Part shown: piece by piece, positions 50,252 through 62,800 of the stretch
How positions within the stretch are numbered: the stretch's first letter is position 1
Layout: each line of letters starts with the position of its first letter
Source of the DNA: Aculops lycopersici
Lineage: Eukaryota > Arthropoda > Arachnida > Trombidiformes > Eriophyidae
NCBI GenBank assembly: GCA_015350385.1
Contig: WNKI01000004.1
Coordinates: forward strand, 1,868,351-1,932,350
Length of the DNA stretch: 64,000 bases
Direction of reading: 5' to 3'
The notes under the pieces: model-generated
Told to the model about the DNA's origin: nothing
What the model saw: only the letters and a program-made list of their open reading frames with translations
The model's database searches: none
Translations under genes and position numbers: made by a program

Positions 50252-53200
50252 TTTGTTGATCTTGATTCCTATACTTATCGCTCTTGATACCTGAGATTCA
50301 ACTTGATTTGTATTATTATGATAATTAAACATCTTGTCTTTTGAGATCAACGTGTATACTTTCTCTCTGCTCGTTACTCGAACTAAAACTCCTCTTGTTT
50401 TGGCGTCTTCAAATGAAAAATTTCAACTTGAATTAAACCGACCGAACCACAGACTCAATCGATAATCTAAAGTAAGTCTTTGTTCCAACTTCCAACGCCA
50501 AGAAACTAGCGCTGTCTCTTTCTCTCGGCTACTCGCTCACTTTCTGCTCAAGCAGTCAAGATACCGAGAAGTCAATTGTTAATGATGAGGCGGGCGGGTA
50601 GGCAGGTAACGAAGCGGTGGTTGTTATTTTGCAAAGTTTCCGTTTGATAGCAACAGTTAGAATAGCAACAACAACAACAACGAGGCTTTGTTGTTGTTGC
50701 TCGGGTAGATAAGAGTATTCTCCAAGAAAACTTTTCCCTCTAACTAGTGGACACAACACAACCCAACACAATACCAACGAAAGCAACCGTTTGCCTGCCT
50801 GTCTACCCATCCATCTATCCATGTGTATTGCTAACTCAAATGCTAGCTACTTTCCCCTATCTCTAAAGCCAGTTGCCGCAAATGGGCGTTCAGAGGCGGC
50901 CAAGGGGAAGCAAAGAAAGTGGGCGGCGCCAAAGTGTCAAGTCAGTCGGCGGCGCCACAGAAATCAGCACTAGGAATAGGCGGCCACTTGTTGGATTGTA
51001 TGCGCGCATACCTGTGTGCAGGTAAGCTCCGTTAGTTTGTTAGCCCTCTGATATGGCGCTTGATTTACTGGCAAACAAACAGATACTTGGATTCTTTTTA
51101 GTTTTGCTTGGCTCTAGAATTAAACTTTGAAGCATCGATTTACGGTGGCGACGATGATGAAGTTGAAGAGGAGACCGTCGCGGCAAAATTTGGAAAACTC
51201 ATAGCTCGTAGCTCGAGGCGATTAGCCATCTGGAGAGAGTTTTGTTGGTTGGTTGGTGATGCTGACGACGACGACCACAATGATGAATGGCCATCGACAT
51301 CAACGTCATGCGATCGTTTGGCTTCAAAAAATGGGATGCTACACAAAAAAGGCATTCAAATTGTAACTTATGATCATGAGCTCGCCAGTAGGCGAGAGTT
51401 TTTCCACCTTATCTACAATAAGGCCAATTTACTACACTTGGCTTCCAACTCTTACCTTTTATACACCGGAGAAGCCACCAACTAAAAATCGATAACTCAA
51501 TTTAAATTTTGTAAGCGAAATATTATCTGCCTCAAAATTTTACAGCAAGCTAACAAGACTGTTGTTATTAGACTCACTCTACCGCCTGATCATGTTGCCA
51601 TCTAATTGGTCATCATCCACAGTCACCGATGCCAAGGATCAAACTGTCTGATTGGTGCCGTCAAATTGATCTTGTGGCCGACAAAGTGACAGTCCAAAGT
51701 GGCGGCAACTGAGCTGTATGAAAGTGAAGCAACAGGTGGACGCCTTTGCGCGCTGCCACTTTAAACGTCGGAAGTGCCAAAGTTGAGTTCAGTAGAGGTA
51801 GACATCGAGAAGGAAGTGGATCAAGTTATCAGGTTAAGCTGACAAGTTGCCAGCGTTTTGCCAAAGCGAAAGTCTTTTTGAATTTTTCCTAGAAGACATA
51901 ACGGGTAAGCTGTTGGCTGCAACAGCAATCACTTGTTGGCTCGAGTTTGTCCCTATCGCGACTATTGCGGGGTCGTCAAACGAAAATCAAATTCTTCCCT
52001 CGACTACAATAACGAATGATTCATTCCCAGAATAGAGAGCTTGTGTTGCTTCGGTTAGATAATCGAAATACCTGATACAGCGACTAGAATGGTCAGTGGT
52101 GGCTCTAAAAAGAGCAACGAAAGCTAAACAAATAAATCGGTCTCTCGAAGAGACTCCTACTTGTTGTCCACTTTACTGGATCGTTGCAGACAGTTTTCTT
52201 TCCTTCACTAACTCGACTAAAGTTGGCTATTTAATTTGAGCGATCCAAAGAAGTAGCGCGGCCAATTGATTGCCGCGCCGTTCCGGCGAGACGATGGAGT
52301 TTTTGTCGCACGGAAGTGGACTCTTCTTCTCCTCCTCTCTCTCCCATTCAATTCATCCACAGCCACCACAAAGACAACGGCTCACTTTGCACACAATCAC
52401 TAGCACACCTTAATACGAAGTCTCCACAAGACGTTTACGTAAAGACTGCCAATTCAGATGGAAATGCTGGCATGTGATGGAGATAAAACGTCATTCAGGT
52501 AGCTACCTGATGACGCAACGACTGCGAGCTGGCGGCTCGAATGACCGCTGCAAGTTGCCGGGCCAAGTGTCCTGTAAAACAAGCAAGTAAAACAAGGACT
52601 ACAAACACATCAATTAGCTCCTGTGGACTCTTCTAACTTCCACCAACTGCCTCGAGTGTCCATTGTTGTCAATTGGCTTCTCTTGTTTGCATCTCCTCCT
52701 AATATCCTCCGCATCTGTTCGAAGCCTCAGGCTCGTTGCCAAGCGAGCCTTAGGCTTCGGCACTGATGTCTAAAGTCTTCCAGCTAACCAACCACTTGCG
52801 GCGACAATCTGGCGACAACCTGTTGCGCTGTTGTTTTACTTGGCCAAAAGGATGATGAAGTTGCATTGGCGTTGTCTTTGCGTTCAAAGAACCGCAAGAA
52901 CCGAGGGAAACTCGTCAGCAGGACAAACGAAAACAACGGCACGACGCGAACGGTATTGTCTATTGTGTGTTATTTGCACACTTCCACCACCCGAAAGCCA
53001 GTGGTCCCTTGAGGTTGGAGTTGAGAGCAAAGTTGGAGATGAGCTGCAAGCGGTGAGTTCATCAACTTTCACTTTCCTGTTTCGAGTTACATCATCATCA
53101 ACATCATTGAAGTCGTCGTCGTTGTCGTCGTTGTCGTCGTTGTCGTCGTTGTCGTCGTTGTCGTCGTTGTCGTCGCTGTCGTCTTTGTCGTCGTTACCGT

Positions 53201-53898
53201 CGCCGAGAGTTTGGCCATCTACACTAAACACGTTGAGCCGAGAGCTCAACTGATGACCAATCCGTTGTCTCAATCAAGTCAAATTACGTTGTTGCACTCC
53301 ATTTCAGGCTCGCTAAATGAGATGATGGTTGCAGCACGATTCCCTCCTCGAGGGAGCGGAGTCTTCGTGGGCAAACAAAACAAGAGCAAGGGGGCTAGCA
53401 AGAACACTTGCGAAAGAAACAAGAGAGAGCAGAGAGATAGAGAGCAACAAGTTGCCGTGAAATTTGAGCAACCTGTTTATTTTTCACGCGGACCAGCCAC
53501 ACATAAGTGCATTTCTCAATCTCTCTTCATATCTCCCTTACTTTGGAGCCCTCTGTTGCCCTCCGCTTACTTTGTGCCATATGGTTAGGCTTAAGAAAGA
53601 TTTACTTCCGCTTACCACAAAACCACCAAAATCTCTCACTCGCTTGCCAATAAATTGCTCGCTCGCTCGATGTATTCGCCACGGATATGCCATTGTGATT
53701 TCCGCCGCTTTGCTCTCGTGGATTGCTCTCGTGGACTAATGCAATCACACACATGTGTTATTGTGTGTGTAATTTTCTTGGATGAAACACTTTCTTTAAT
53801 ATATCTATATACAGTTGACCACAAAAATTTAAAAATCTATGATCCTCTTCATCCATTACTTCCGCTTTCTGAATCCTTCTCTTTGCAGACAAGCAATG
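50252..53898. other. 3.6-kb gene-poor stretch between the Gln/Ser-rich gene and RyR
   Basis: I see no gene I can support. It holds the promoter of the Gln/Ser-rich gene and the 3' flank of RyR, both on the minus strand. Frames such as 51108-51485 begin at TTG, and others follow the minisatellite at 53112-53199. Confidence 0.55.
53112..53199. repeat. 9-bp minisatellite (GTCGTCGTT)n
   Basis: Eight to nine near-perfect copies of GTCGTCGTT in non-coding DNA. It gives spurious Ser-Leu frames on one strand and Asp-Asn frames on the other. Confidence 0.85.
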
Positions 53899-56800
53899 CT
53901 AATTATTAGCCGGCTTTGCATCTGCCTCCTCCTCGGATTGAGTCCTGAAGCACTCGCCGACTGGAAAAAAGTCCCAACAGCGGCGCTGATACAATTCCCA
54001 AACATAAGTCTCCTGTCCCGTGTAATCCGTATCTGGTTTGTTGATTAAATGCATGAGAAAGAACATGTAATTTGCCAGATTGTGTTCCTTTTGAACGTGC
54101 GTATCAAATCCACGCGGAACCTTATCGAGTACATCCTTTCCAATGCCACATATGAAACAATTGCTCTCCATGTCCGAGGCAACAGTTAATAATTGGTCAC
54201 GGAGTTCACCGAAGGCGTCGATAATTAAACCCTGAATAATTGCCAACAGGATGACGATGACAAAGAAGAAAAAGGTTATGTCGAAGATGATGCGCCAAAC
54301 CTCGTAGTCGTCGCCGTCGGGTGCGTCAATTACGTCACCAATACCACCACCTGCTCGCACGCCCTGGTACAGGTGGTAGACGAAACAGGTCATCATTGAG
54401 TGACACTTTTGATCCGGTTGGTCGTCGCCCTGGACGTAGAACTTTCTGAAAAAGTTGAACGCAATCACGGTGTAAATGTAAACAATAATTGTTAGCAACA
54501 TAACGGTCAGCACTAATTGCCTTCCATTGTGAGTAACCGATTGCAAGATTGTCCTCAGATTCTTGAAGCAAACCGCTACATCCAACAGGTGGGCGGCAAA
54601 GAAGAAGTAGTTGAAGTGGCCAGCGAGGGAGAAGATCAGGTAGAGGAGTTGGTATTGAAACGATTGATCCGTTAGCGTAACTCCGGCTTTCCACAATTGG
54701 TATCGCCAATCAACTTTGATCAGCGCTGAAAGTTTGCTTCCGAAAACCACGCCAATCATCCTCCTGATTATTGATGTCTCACCCTCGCCCCCCGAGTTTG
54801 CTGCCGCCGCCGACAGATTCTTGTCCATGCCCAGCAAGCTAGTCAGGGATTCGTAATCGTATTGCTCGCGATACTTTTCACGAACGCGCTTCTTCACAAA
54901 CTTGTCCCAATAGTTGACCGGAAAACTCTTGGCCGAAATAACCAGCTTGTCCCAATGGCCATTCCACCAATTCTCTCCATCCGGTTCCTCGGTGATATAA
55001 ACTCCGTCAAACTCTAGTTTTCTAGCAATTTCCTTCTCACGCTTAAATATCACTAAAGGAACCTTGAGGTGGTAGTAGGCGATCAGCATGCAAAGCGAGA
55101 ACAAAGAGTGAACGCTGGCCAATATGGTTAAAATGGTTTGTAAATAATAATACTTTTCCTCCATAACCACGAACTCGGCTATTTCGGTGTTGTTGTCGTC
55201 GTGGTCGTCGTCGTCCTCCTCATTATTTTCGTCATCACTATCTTCAAGGTCGTCGACGTCGTCGTCAGCGCCTTCGTCAACATCATCATCGTTGTCGCCT
55301 TCGTCGTTACCATTACCTGCGACCTCCTCCTTTTCCCCAACCCTCTTGCTCTTTTTACCCGATTTTCCGTTTGATGATGCCACTTTGATTCGATTTCGCT
55401 CATCAGCATCCTCCTTATTTTCCTCAACATCGAGGTCATCATCATCATCATCATCGTCGTCGTCGTCGTCGTCGTCGTCTACTGGACCTCGTCCATATCG
55501 ATTAGTGTAATTTGCGAGACCTCGAGAAACTCGAGCCTCCAACTCGCTCAACTTGTTGCTGTTGATCTTACCTGATGACACTCCACCATTTTCCTCAGTG
55601 TCGTCGTCATCATTACCGTCACCATCATCTCCGTTCAGGTTGCCAATCAGCTGTTTCGATAGGGATCCTCCTAAACTTGGAGTTGGCATCATCATTTCGC
55701 CCATCTCGCCAGTCCAAATGGAAACCTTGAAGAAGAGTAGGATAAAGTTCATGATGAAAGCCATTACCAGGGCTAGCAGTTTTATGGTGTAAAAGTTTCT
55801 GGCCAGAAAACTGATGATCTTGTGGTTGTAATCAGTGAGCTGTGATAATTTAAAACCCAAACCTCGAGACTTGGACTTCGTTTGACCAGTCGGCGCCAGT
55901 AGAGCGTCCGCCTCGAGTCCAAAGTTTTCCTCAATATTCTCATCCTGAATCAGAGGCCCGTTAGTAATCTGATCGCCCATCGTTAGATCAGGAAGTTTAG
56001 TTGTCGACACTGGGGCTCTAGAAACAATGGTTGCTGTTGCTGCCGCCGATGAGGTTGTTGTTGGAAAGTCAAGTGTGGTGCTAGATGCTGAATCTCCTTG
56101 AATTTTGGCTGATTTTTGGTCAGTCACGTCCGCCACACTCGCCGTCATAACTGATGGCGCCATAATCCGTTCAGTTCTAATTGCAGCAACAGAACTTCCA
56201 GATACCTGTTGACTTGCCGAGGAGGATCTGACCTGTTGAATCGGAGAGCCTATTTGACTAGCTATTGAGTTACGTCCGTTGGAAGTGGAAGCGACAACAG
56301 GTCGTTGTTGTTGCAAGGCCGGCGATTCGTAAAGTCGCCTCTTAGATTGCAACTGCTGATTGCTCGCTCCCATAACTTCCGGTTGATTTTGTAAACTCGT
56401 TAAACTGCTATCGTCAATCATGATCCTGAAGATGAACTTTAGAACTGAGAAGATCCCATTGAAACCCAATTTGAAGGCTCCAATCCACAAGTTGATCGAC
56501 ATTTTGATAGACGATACAAATATTTGCCCATAAGTCATGCGTTTCAACATGAACCACCGGCGCCGCATTCGCGAGGGTCTCAGATGGTTCAAGAGTAACA
56601 TGGATAGACTAAAGATGTACAAAAGTCCATCCCAAGTTAACCTAAGCCAGCCAAAGCGTCCACTCAGCTTTGACGGGTCGCCACTTCCGCCTCCGCCGGC
56701 GCCCAACATGTAACCATGTCCTCCGTCCGAACTCAAGCTAGTGTCGCTTGATCCAGAGGAAGTTGAGGCTGCCTTTGCGTCTATTCCCGGGTATTTGTCC

Positions 56801-59800
56801 GCCTTCGTCGGCGGTTCCTCCTCGTCTTCGCCCAAGATATTGCTTGCATGTTGCATCTCAAAAATGGTATCCTCGCAAAAATTAACAAAGGCCTCCAATT
56901 TCTCCTTTCCATCGCCCTCCGTTACGATGGAGTAGAAGAAGGCTCGTTTTGATTCTTGAATCTGTGGCTTGGCCCACTGATCAATCGTTGATTCCTTGAT
57001 CTCAAAGTAAACTCGCTCAATTCGACCCGCCGAGCCCATTATCTCAATGCGACCTAAATATGGTTCGAAGTAATTGAGCACCGTGGAGGCAGTTTCCAGG
57101 AATCTTTGCAATCTTGGCTCGTTTGTTATGTGTTCCGCCAGGTTTGTTAGTAAAACTGCCAAGTTAAATCCAATATCCTTGGCGGGCTGATGAAATCTAT
57201 CAATGAATTCACGATAATCTATCATTCCATCGTGATTTGGCTCGCAACACGACAATAAATACTGCGTCTCCTCGGGGGTGTAGATTTTGTGTTGCTCCAT
57301 TGCCTTGCGCAAATCCGAGGGCGAGATCCAGCCGCTTCCGGTTTTGTCGTACTCCTGAAAGTTTGCCGATGAAGTTAATCGGGGCAATTTGAGAAACATG
57401 TCGAAAAATTTCAATATGATCTCAACGTTCGCCGACGACTCCACTAGAGTTTCAACCATTTGCTTTCCAATGGTTCCATTGACTACATTTCCCTCCAACA
57501 TACTCAACATCATGATGACCATCTCCTTTTGCAAGTCCAGCAGCTCAATCAACAGATTCAATTGAGAGGAATTTCGGGATAGTTTATCTTGCATGTGAGC
57601 AAACAGAAATAGGAAACCTCCAACTGCATGCCATAATCTTGAATGAGCTAGTGCCTGTTGATTCTGAGGACACGGACCTTGAATTGATTCGGTGAGAGTA
57701 CAAAACACTTGTTTTGCAATTGTTATTGCCTTAATGAAATTCTCTGTTCCCGAGGGATCAATAACATCCTTCGAAGAGTAGTGCCAATAGAAGTCCATAA
57801 TAGACTCCTGTAATCGGAGTAAATAATCCACCGTTGAGATGACCACATTGACGGTGGTCGTGTTACCTGCTTGAGTTCTAAGGTAATTTTGAAACTCCAA
57901 ATTGTGACCCTCGCAAAGGAGTTGGAAGAATCTAAACAATTTGCAGGTAAACTCGGCATCGTACATGTTCTTCTCGCTTGCCGGCCCCTCGCTCCGAACT
58001 CCCAGCGCCTCGGCCTTTTGGTTTCTCTCAAAGGCGTCGAGATCCAACACTGAGCACGAGTTCATTAGCAACTGAATGGAAGTGAAGAAGCCTACATCCT
58101 TCTTATCCTTTAAATGCTTCAACATTCTCCTCTGGACCTCGACGTTTCCACCGCGCAAAATGGAAATGCCCAACTTGAGGGTGGACAAAATCATCGGCGT
58201 ATGCTGCTGACTCAATCCACAACCCGAGCCACCGCTTGAGCCCGCGGAGCCACCTGTTGATGCGGCGCCTGACGAGCCGGATCCAGATTGGTAGCGACTA
58301 AAGGCCGAGATGTAGAGTAAAATCATCTCGGCAACTCCTCGATCCGAGAGACGCGATTGCTGAAACAATAATCTCTGTTTCTCAATCTCTTGCTCGTGAA
58401 TCGAACTTGCGGCTCCCTGGTCGCTTTTGTTTCCGCTCTCGTCGTCGCCGCCACGACCAATCTCATCGTCCTCGTCGCCGGTGATTTCGGTGATTTCAAT
58501 TCCTGCAGCCATCGAGTCGGCGCCGGAACTCCCGTTTCCGGAGTCGGCGCCACTGGAGTCGGAGCCATCCTCTCCCTCCTCATCCTCGTCCTCCTCGTCG
58601 CCGCCGCAGGACATGCGGAAAATATCCGCAAATTGGAGGTACAACCGGTCGACTCCATTTGCCCCCTGAGTGTCGTCCAGCATCATGCCTCCACTTCCGC
58701 CTGCGCCGCCGCCACCTGCACCATGCTCGGTGGTTGCTTGGCGCGACAGAGTCATCAGCAGCTGACTTAAAGGATCATTCTTGGGTATCGTCGACTCGTC
58801 ACCATTTACCTTCATTTCGGCTTGCTCGAAGGTTTGCGTCAAATCTTCAATTAGTTTCTCCTGGCCAAAGTTCTCCTCTAAAAGCCACGTGTCGCAATAG
58901 GATCTGAGGAAAATATTTATGGCTCTATGTTTGGGCAAACTATGCAGCGAGGTCATCCTAAAGCACGCAATAACAACACGTCGCCGTTGAGTTGAAACAC
59001 AAGACCTTCTTCCGGTTTGTTGTTGCAAATTTGGATGGTCAATTATGTGCAAGCCATAGAAAACTCTCGCCATATCCACAATCCTGGAGATAATCTTATT
59101 ATCCACAATGATAACTCTATTACTCTCCTGTTGCATCATCATCATATCCGCCGAAGTGGAGTCGTGCATCAAACTTCTCGACTTTAGCAAAGCCATTTTG
59201 CGTTCGAGATTTCCCGAACTCTCTTGCTCGCCGCCATTTGCCATCCCATTTACTGAGCGTCCATTGGCCAGCGGTTGAGCACCCAAACGAGAGTAGAGAT
59301 AATGTTGCCAACAGAACTCGTCCGATGGATCAATTTGATATGGTTGCGTAAGATGAGTTCTGACAACTTCCTCAATGCGAGATTGTGGCTCCTTTTTCAA
59401 GAATCTCTCCTTGACATGCTGCACCAACTCTCGCTCGCGACCCTCGAATAGGTTCATTCCTATGGGCAGTAATCTCTTTAGGGCAACGACAAGCAAACTT
59501 GAGGCAACCTCGCGTTCCCTATCGCGTTTCTCGCCTTGTCTTCGCTTGTTCTTCTTCCTTCCGGCGGAGGAGTTTTGGGTTGGATCTGATTTTTGGAAAA
59601 ATATTCTGCCTGGCCGATTGCTCGCTTGCATGATTAAAGCCATGTTATCAATCTCGTGTTGGCTGATAAAATTTTGCTCCTCGCGACGGAAATACTGACT
59701 GTTGGACCAAATATCAAACACCGTGGCGACCTGATGGAATAGCAATTGTTCAGGTTTGTTTTGTTCCTCCTCCATCAGTTGCTGCATGTTCATATCGGGC

Positions 59801-62800
59801 GAGTCGCCCGCGCTAATGAGCCTGCCACTCTCGCCATTGGCCACCGTGTTGTAGGTGGCACCTGTTGAATTAGTTGAGGAATTGACACCACCTATTGCAG
59901 GCAACAAGTTGTTGCGTTGCTTCGAGAGCCAAGAGGATTTCTTGTAATCAACATACTTGATTAGCAAGGGATAAAAAGCGTAAATGTCCCGAACCAAAAC
60001 GTGGAATTCCTCCTGTATTTTCTCCTCGATTGCCGTCGTGTCCTCGGCGGCCGACTTCAGATACCCTCGCATCACCTCTTCGCGATGGTAGATTTGCTCG
60101 GCACGTTGGGCAATCTTTGTGCTTAGAGGCAAGAAGGATTCCGCCAGTAGGTTTGTCTCTGGAGACTCAATGATGATTTGAGAAGCATGAGCTGCGATGG
60201 CAACCATCCAATTAAAACCACTCGAGTTATCCATTCCAACTTGCTTCTTAACTAAGTTAATAATGTCTCTCAATAGGTCGTTCAAATGCTTCGAAGCCAC
60301 GCTGGTGCTCCCGTTTCCGGCGCCCAAATTTCTAGCAGTTGGCGTCGCCTCGGGCCCCTGTGAGAACCAAAATGGCAGGTAGGAGCAGAGTAGAGGTACG
60401 ATTACTTCAATTATGGCAGTCTCATTGTCGGCAGGTATCATGCGCTGGGTATTCGCACCGAAAAAGGCACTTCTCGAGCGACTCGAACCACTTCCGCCAG
60501 ATGCGTTTGCATGCCCGCCACCTGCATGGCTACCAGCCGATAGACTCGACGAAACCTGAGCAACTTGGCCCACCTGTGCCACCTGAGAAATCATTCCGCC
60601 ACCTTGATGCTGTTGAGTTGTTAACGAGCCACTGGAGCCAACTTGAAGCGAGCCACTTGTTGATGATTGCTGGTAGTCAAGTCTTTGAACTTGAGCCACT
60701 TGTATGCTCGAGCCCCAGCCACCTGTCGATCCACTTCCGTTATTTGAAATGCTGATTCCCTTGCCAGTGGCCACGAATTTGCTCACCAGTGCAATCAACT
60801 CTTCCAATGTGGGCAACTGCGGCAAATCCACCGACTGTGCCCCTTGGACTCCCGGACTTGGCGGCACCTGTTGATCGGATTTGGCCGTTGCCGCTGCTCC
60901 ACCTGAACTAGAAGTTTGTTGTTGCTGACCTGAGGGTGCTGCTGATGATGTTGTGGTTGACGTGCGCGACCTTCCGCCGGGTGCCTGCAAAAACTTGCCG
61001 CCCAAAGTTTGGTTCTTGCGTGTGTAAATGCAAGAGTACCTGTTGAATCGAAGTAGGTTCGGCTCTAGAAAAGCAATGGGAAAGGCCGCGGCGAATGCTG
61101 CGAGACAGTTTCCATACGAGTGACGGTGACGCTCCAATTCCTTGCGACTGTACCGATGGTTGCCAGCCAATTGAATCCTTGTGCCCAGAAGGTATAAGCT
61201 CGATAGGATTTTCTGGCAAGCAATCTGAATTTCATCCATCAACAAATACTTGCCCGACTCTGAGCTGGCCAGGTGATCGAAGAGAGCAGTTAGTGTTGGT
61301 AGAACTGCCAGGTGGATGTGGTACAACGAGCTGCTGATTCGCATGGTGCTACCCCTGACCGCATTGTACCGTTTCATTTGCAAATTGAACACGCATTGCG
61401 ATAGATCTTGGGCAGTTTTGTTGAAGTAAGTCAACATCGAGGTCTTGATAAAATCCGGCGATTGCTCGCTGAGCGATCGGGCGTCCAGTGCTCTCGTTAG
61501 GACTTGCAAACATCTAACAAAAATCTTCGCATCCGGTCCAATGACCGACAACTTGTTGCGCAACACCGAGGCCAGTTTGCAGAATAAAGTCGCAAGCATC
61601 TCCTTCTCCTTGATGGTGGCGCAGCCGACGCCAGCCGCTGCAGCGGCGGCCGCCGCGGTGGCCGCGCCACCCGTCGACGCTCCCGTTGCAGCCGAAGCGG
61701 GCGACCCGAAGTCGGCGCTCGGGTCCCGCGTACTTCCGCTCATTTCGTCCATCATTCCATCTGACCTTGGCGAGTTGCCTGATCCATCGGGATTTATTTG
61801 GCCAGCTGTGGCGGCAGCAGCCGCATTCGCTTGGCTCTCTTGAGCCGTTGATAGTCCGTAGTAAGTTTGGAAAAACTCTCGGTGAGCAGTGAAGTATCTC
61901 TCAATCAGCGGAAGCACTACCTTTGAGAAAAATTTCACATCTCGATCGGATTGCTTGAAGGAGGAGCGACGACTGAAATTGGAACTTGGTTTTAATAATT
62001 CCAACTTGACCATCACCGTGTCGGCATAAGCAATTAGTTTGTCCAAAATTGAGTAGGCAAATCGGCGCTTGCTCGACGCGGAACTTGATCCACTTCGACT
62101 AATGTCAATATTGTAGTTGCTCTCGGTGCCCGCGTGCGAGTTGATGCGGCCGCGCGCATTGACCACCTGTTGCGGGGGCAAATCGAGCTCATCTAATCTG
62201 AACACCTTGTACCCTTCAAATAACATGTATTTCAGTAGCTCCTGCGATCGATCGCGATTCTTGCGCTTCTCTTTGTCCGTGAGCAGATCGTATGGCACCA
62301 TCATTGGATGCAACATAATGGGAGCCCTTAGAAAGTCGCCCGAAGTTGAACGCAACTTGAGCTCCCAATCCTCCATTTGCTTGCGAGCCCAAAGATCGTG
62401 AGCATTCTCAGCGGATCTCTCGGCTAAATTTTGCAACTCTCGCGAGAGACTCAGATTTGAGGTATCCACTGGCTGAGGATTATAATTGGCGATCATTTCA
62501 CGCTGCTGGCTTGGACTTAAACGCGAGCTAGCGCCATACAAATCTCCTCCTGAGCCTCCAGTTAGACGAGATGAACTTCGCGACAGTCCGCCCGAACTGC
62601 CGGCCACCTGTTGCTGTTGTTGCTGCTGTTGCGAGCTCGTTTGTTCCATTCGGTCAATTGTCCAGCCCATAGCAATGAGAGCCTTCATTGCTTCCTCTAT
62701 GGGTTCAATGTAACGATCGCGCTCAAATTGCGTTAGCAAAGCGTAGGGTTTTAGTCGGGGGTGAGTTTTGTTCTTGAAATTGTATTGCTCGCCAAAGGTC

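Noticed and set aside
53110..53253. Acidic/Ser-Leu frames at 52831-53273
   Set aside because: Product of the 9-bp minisatellite read in both directions.
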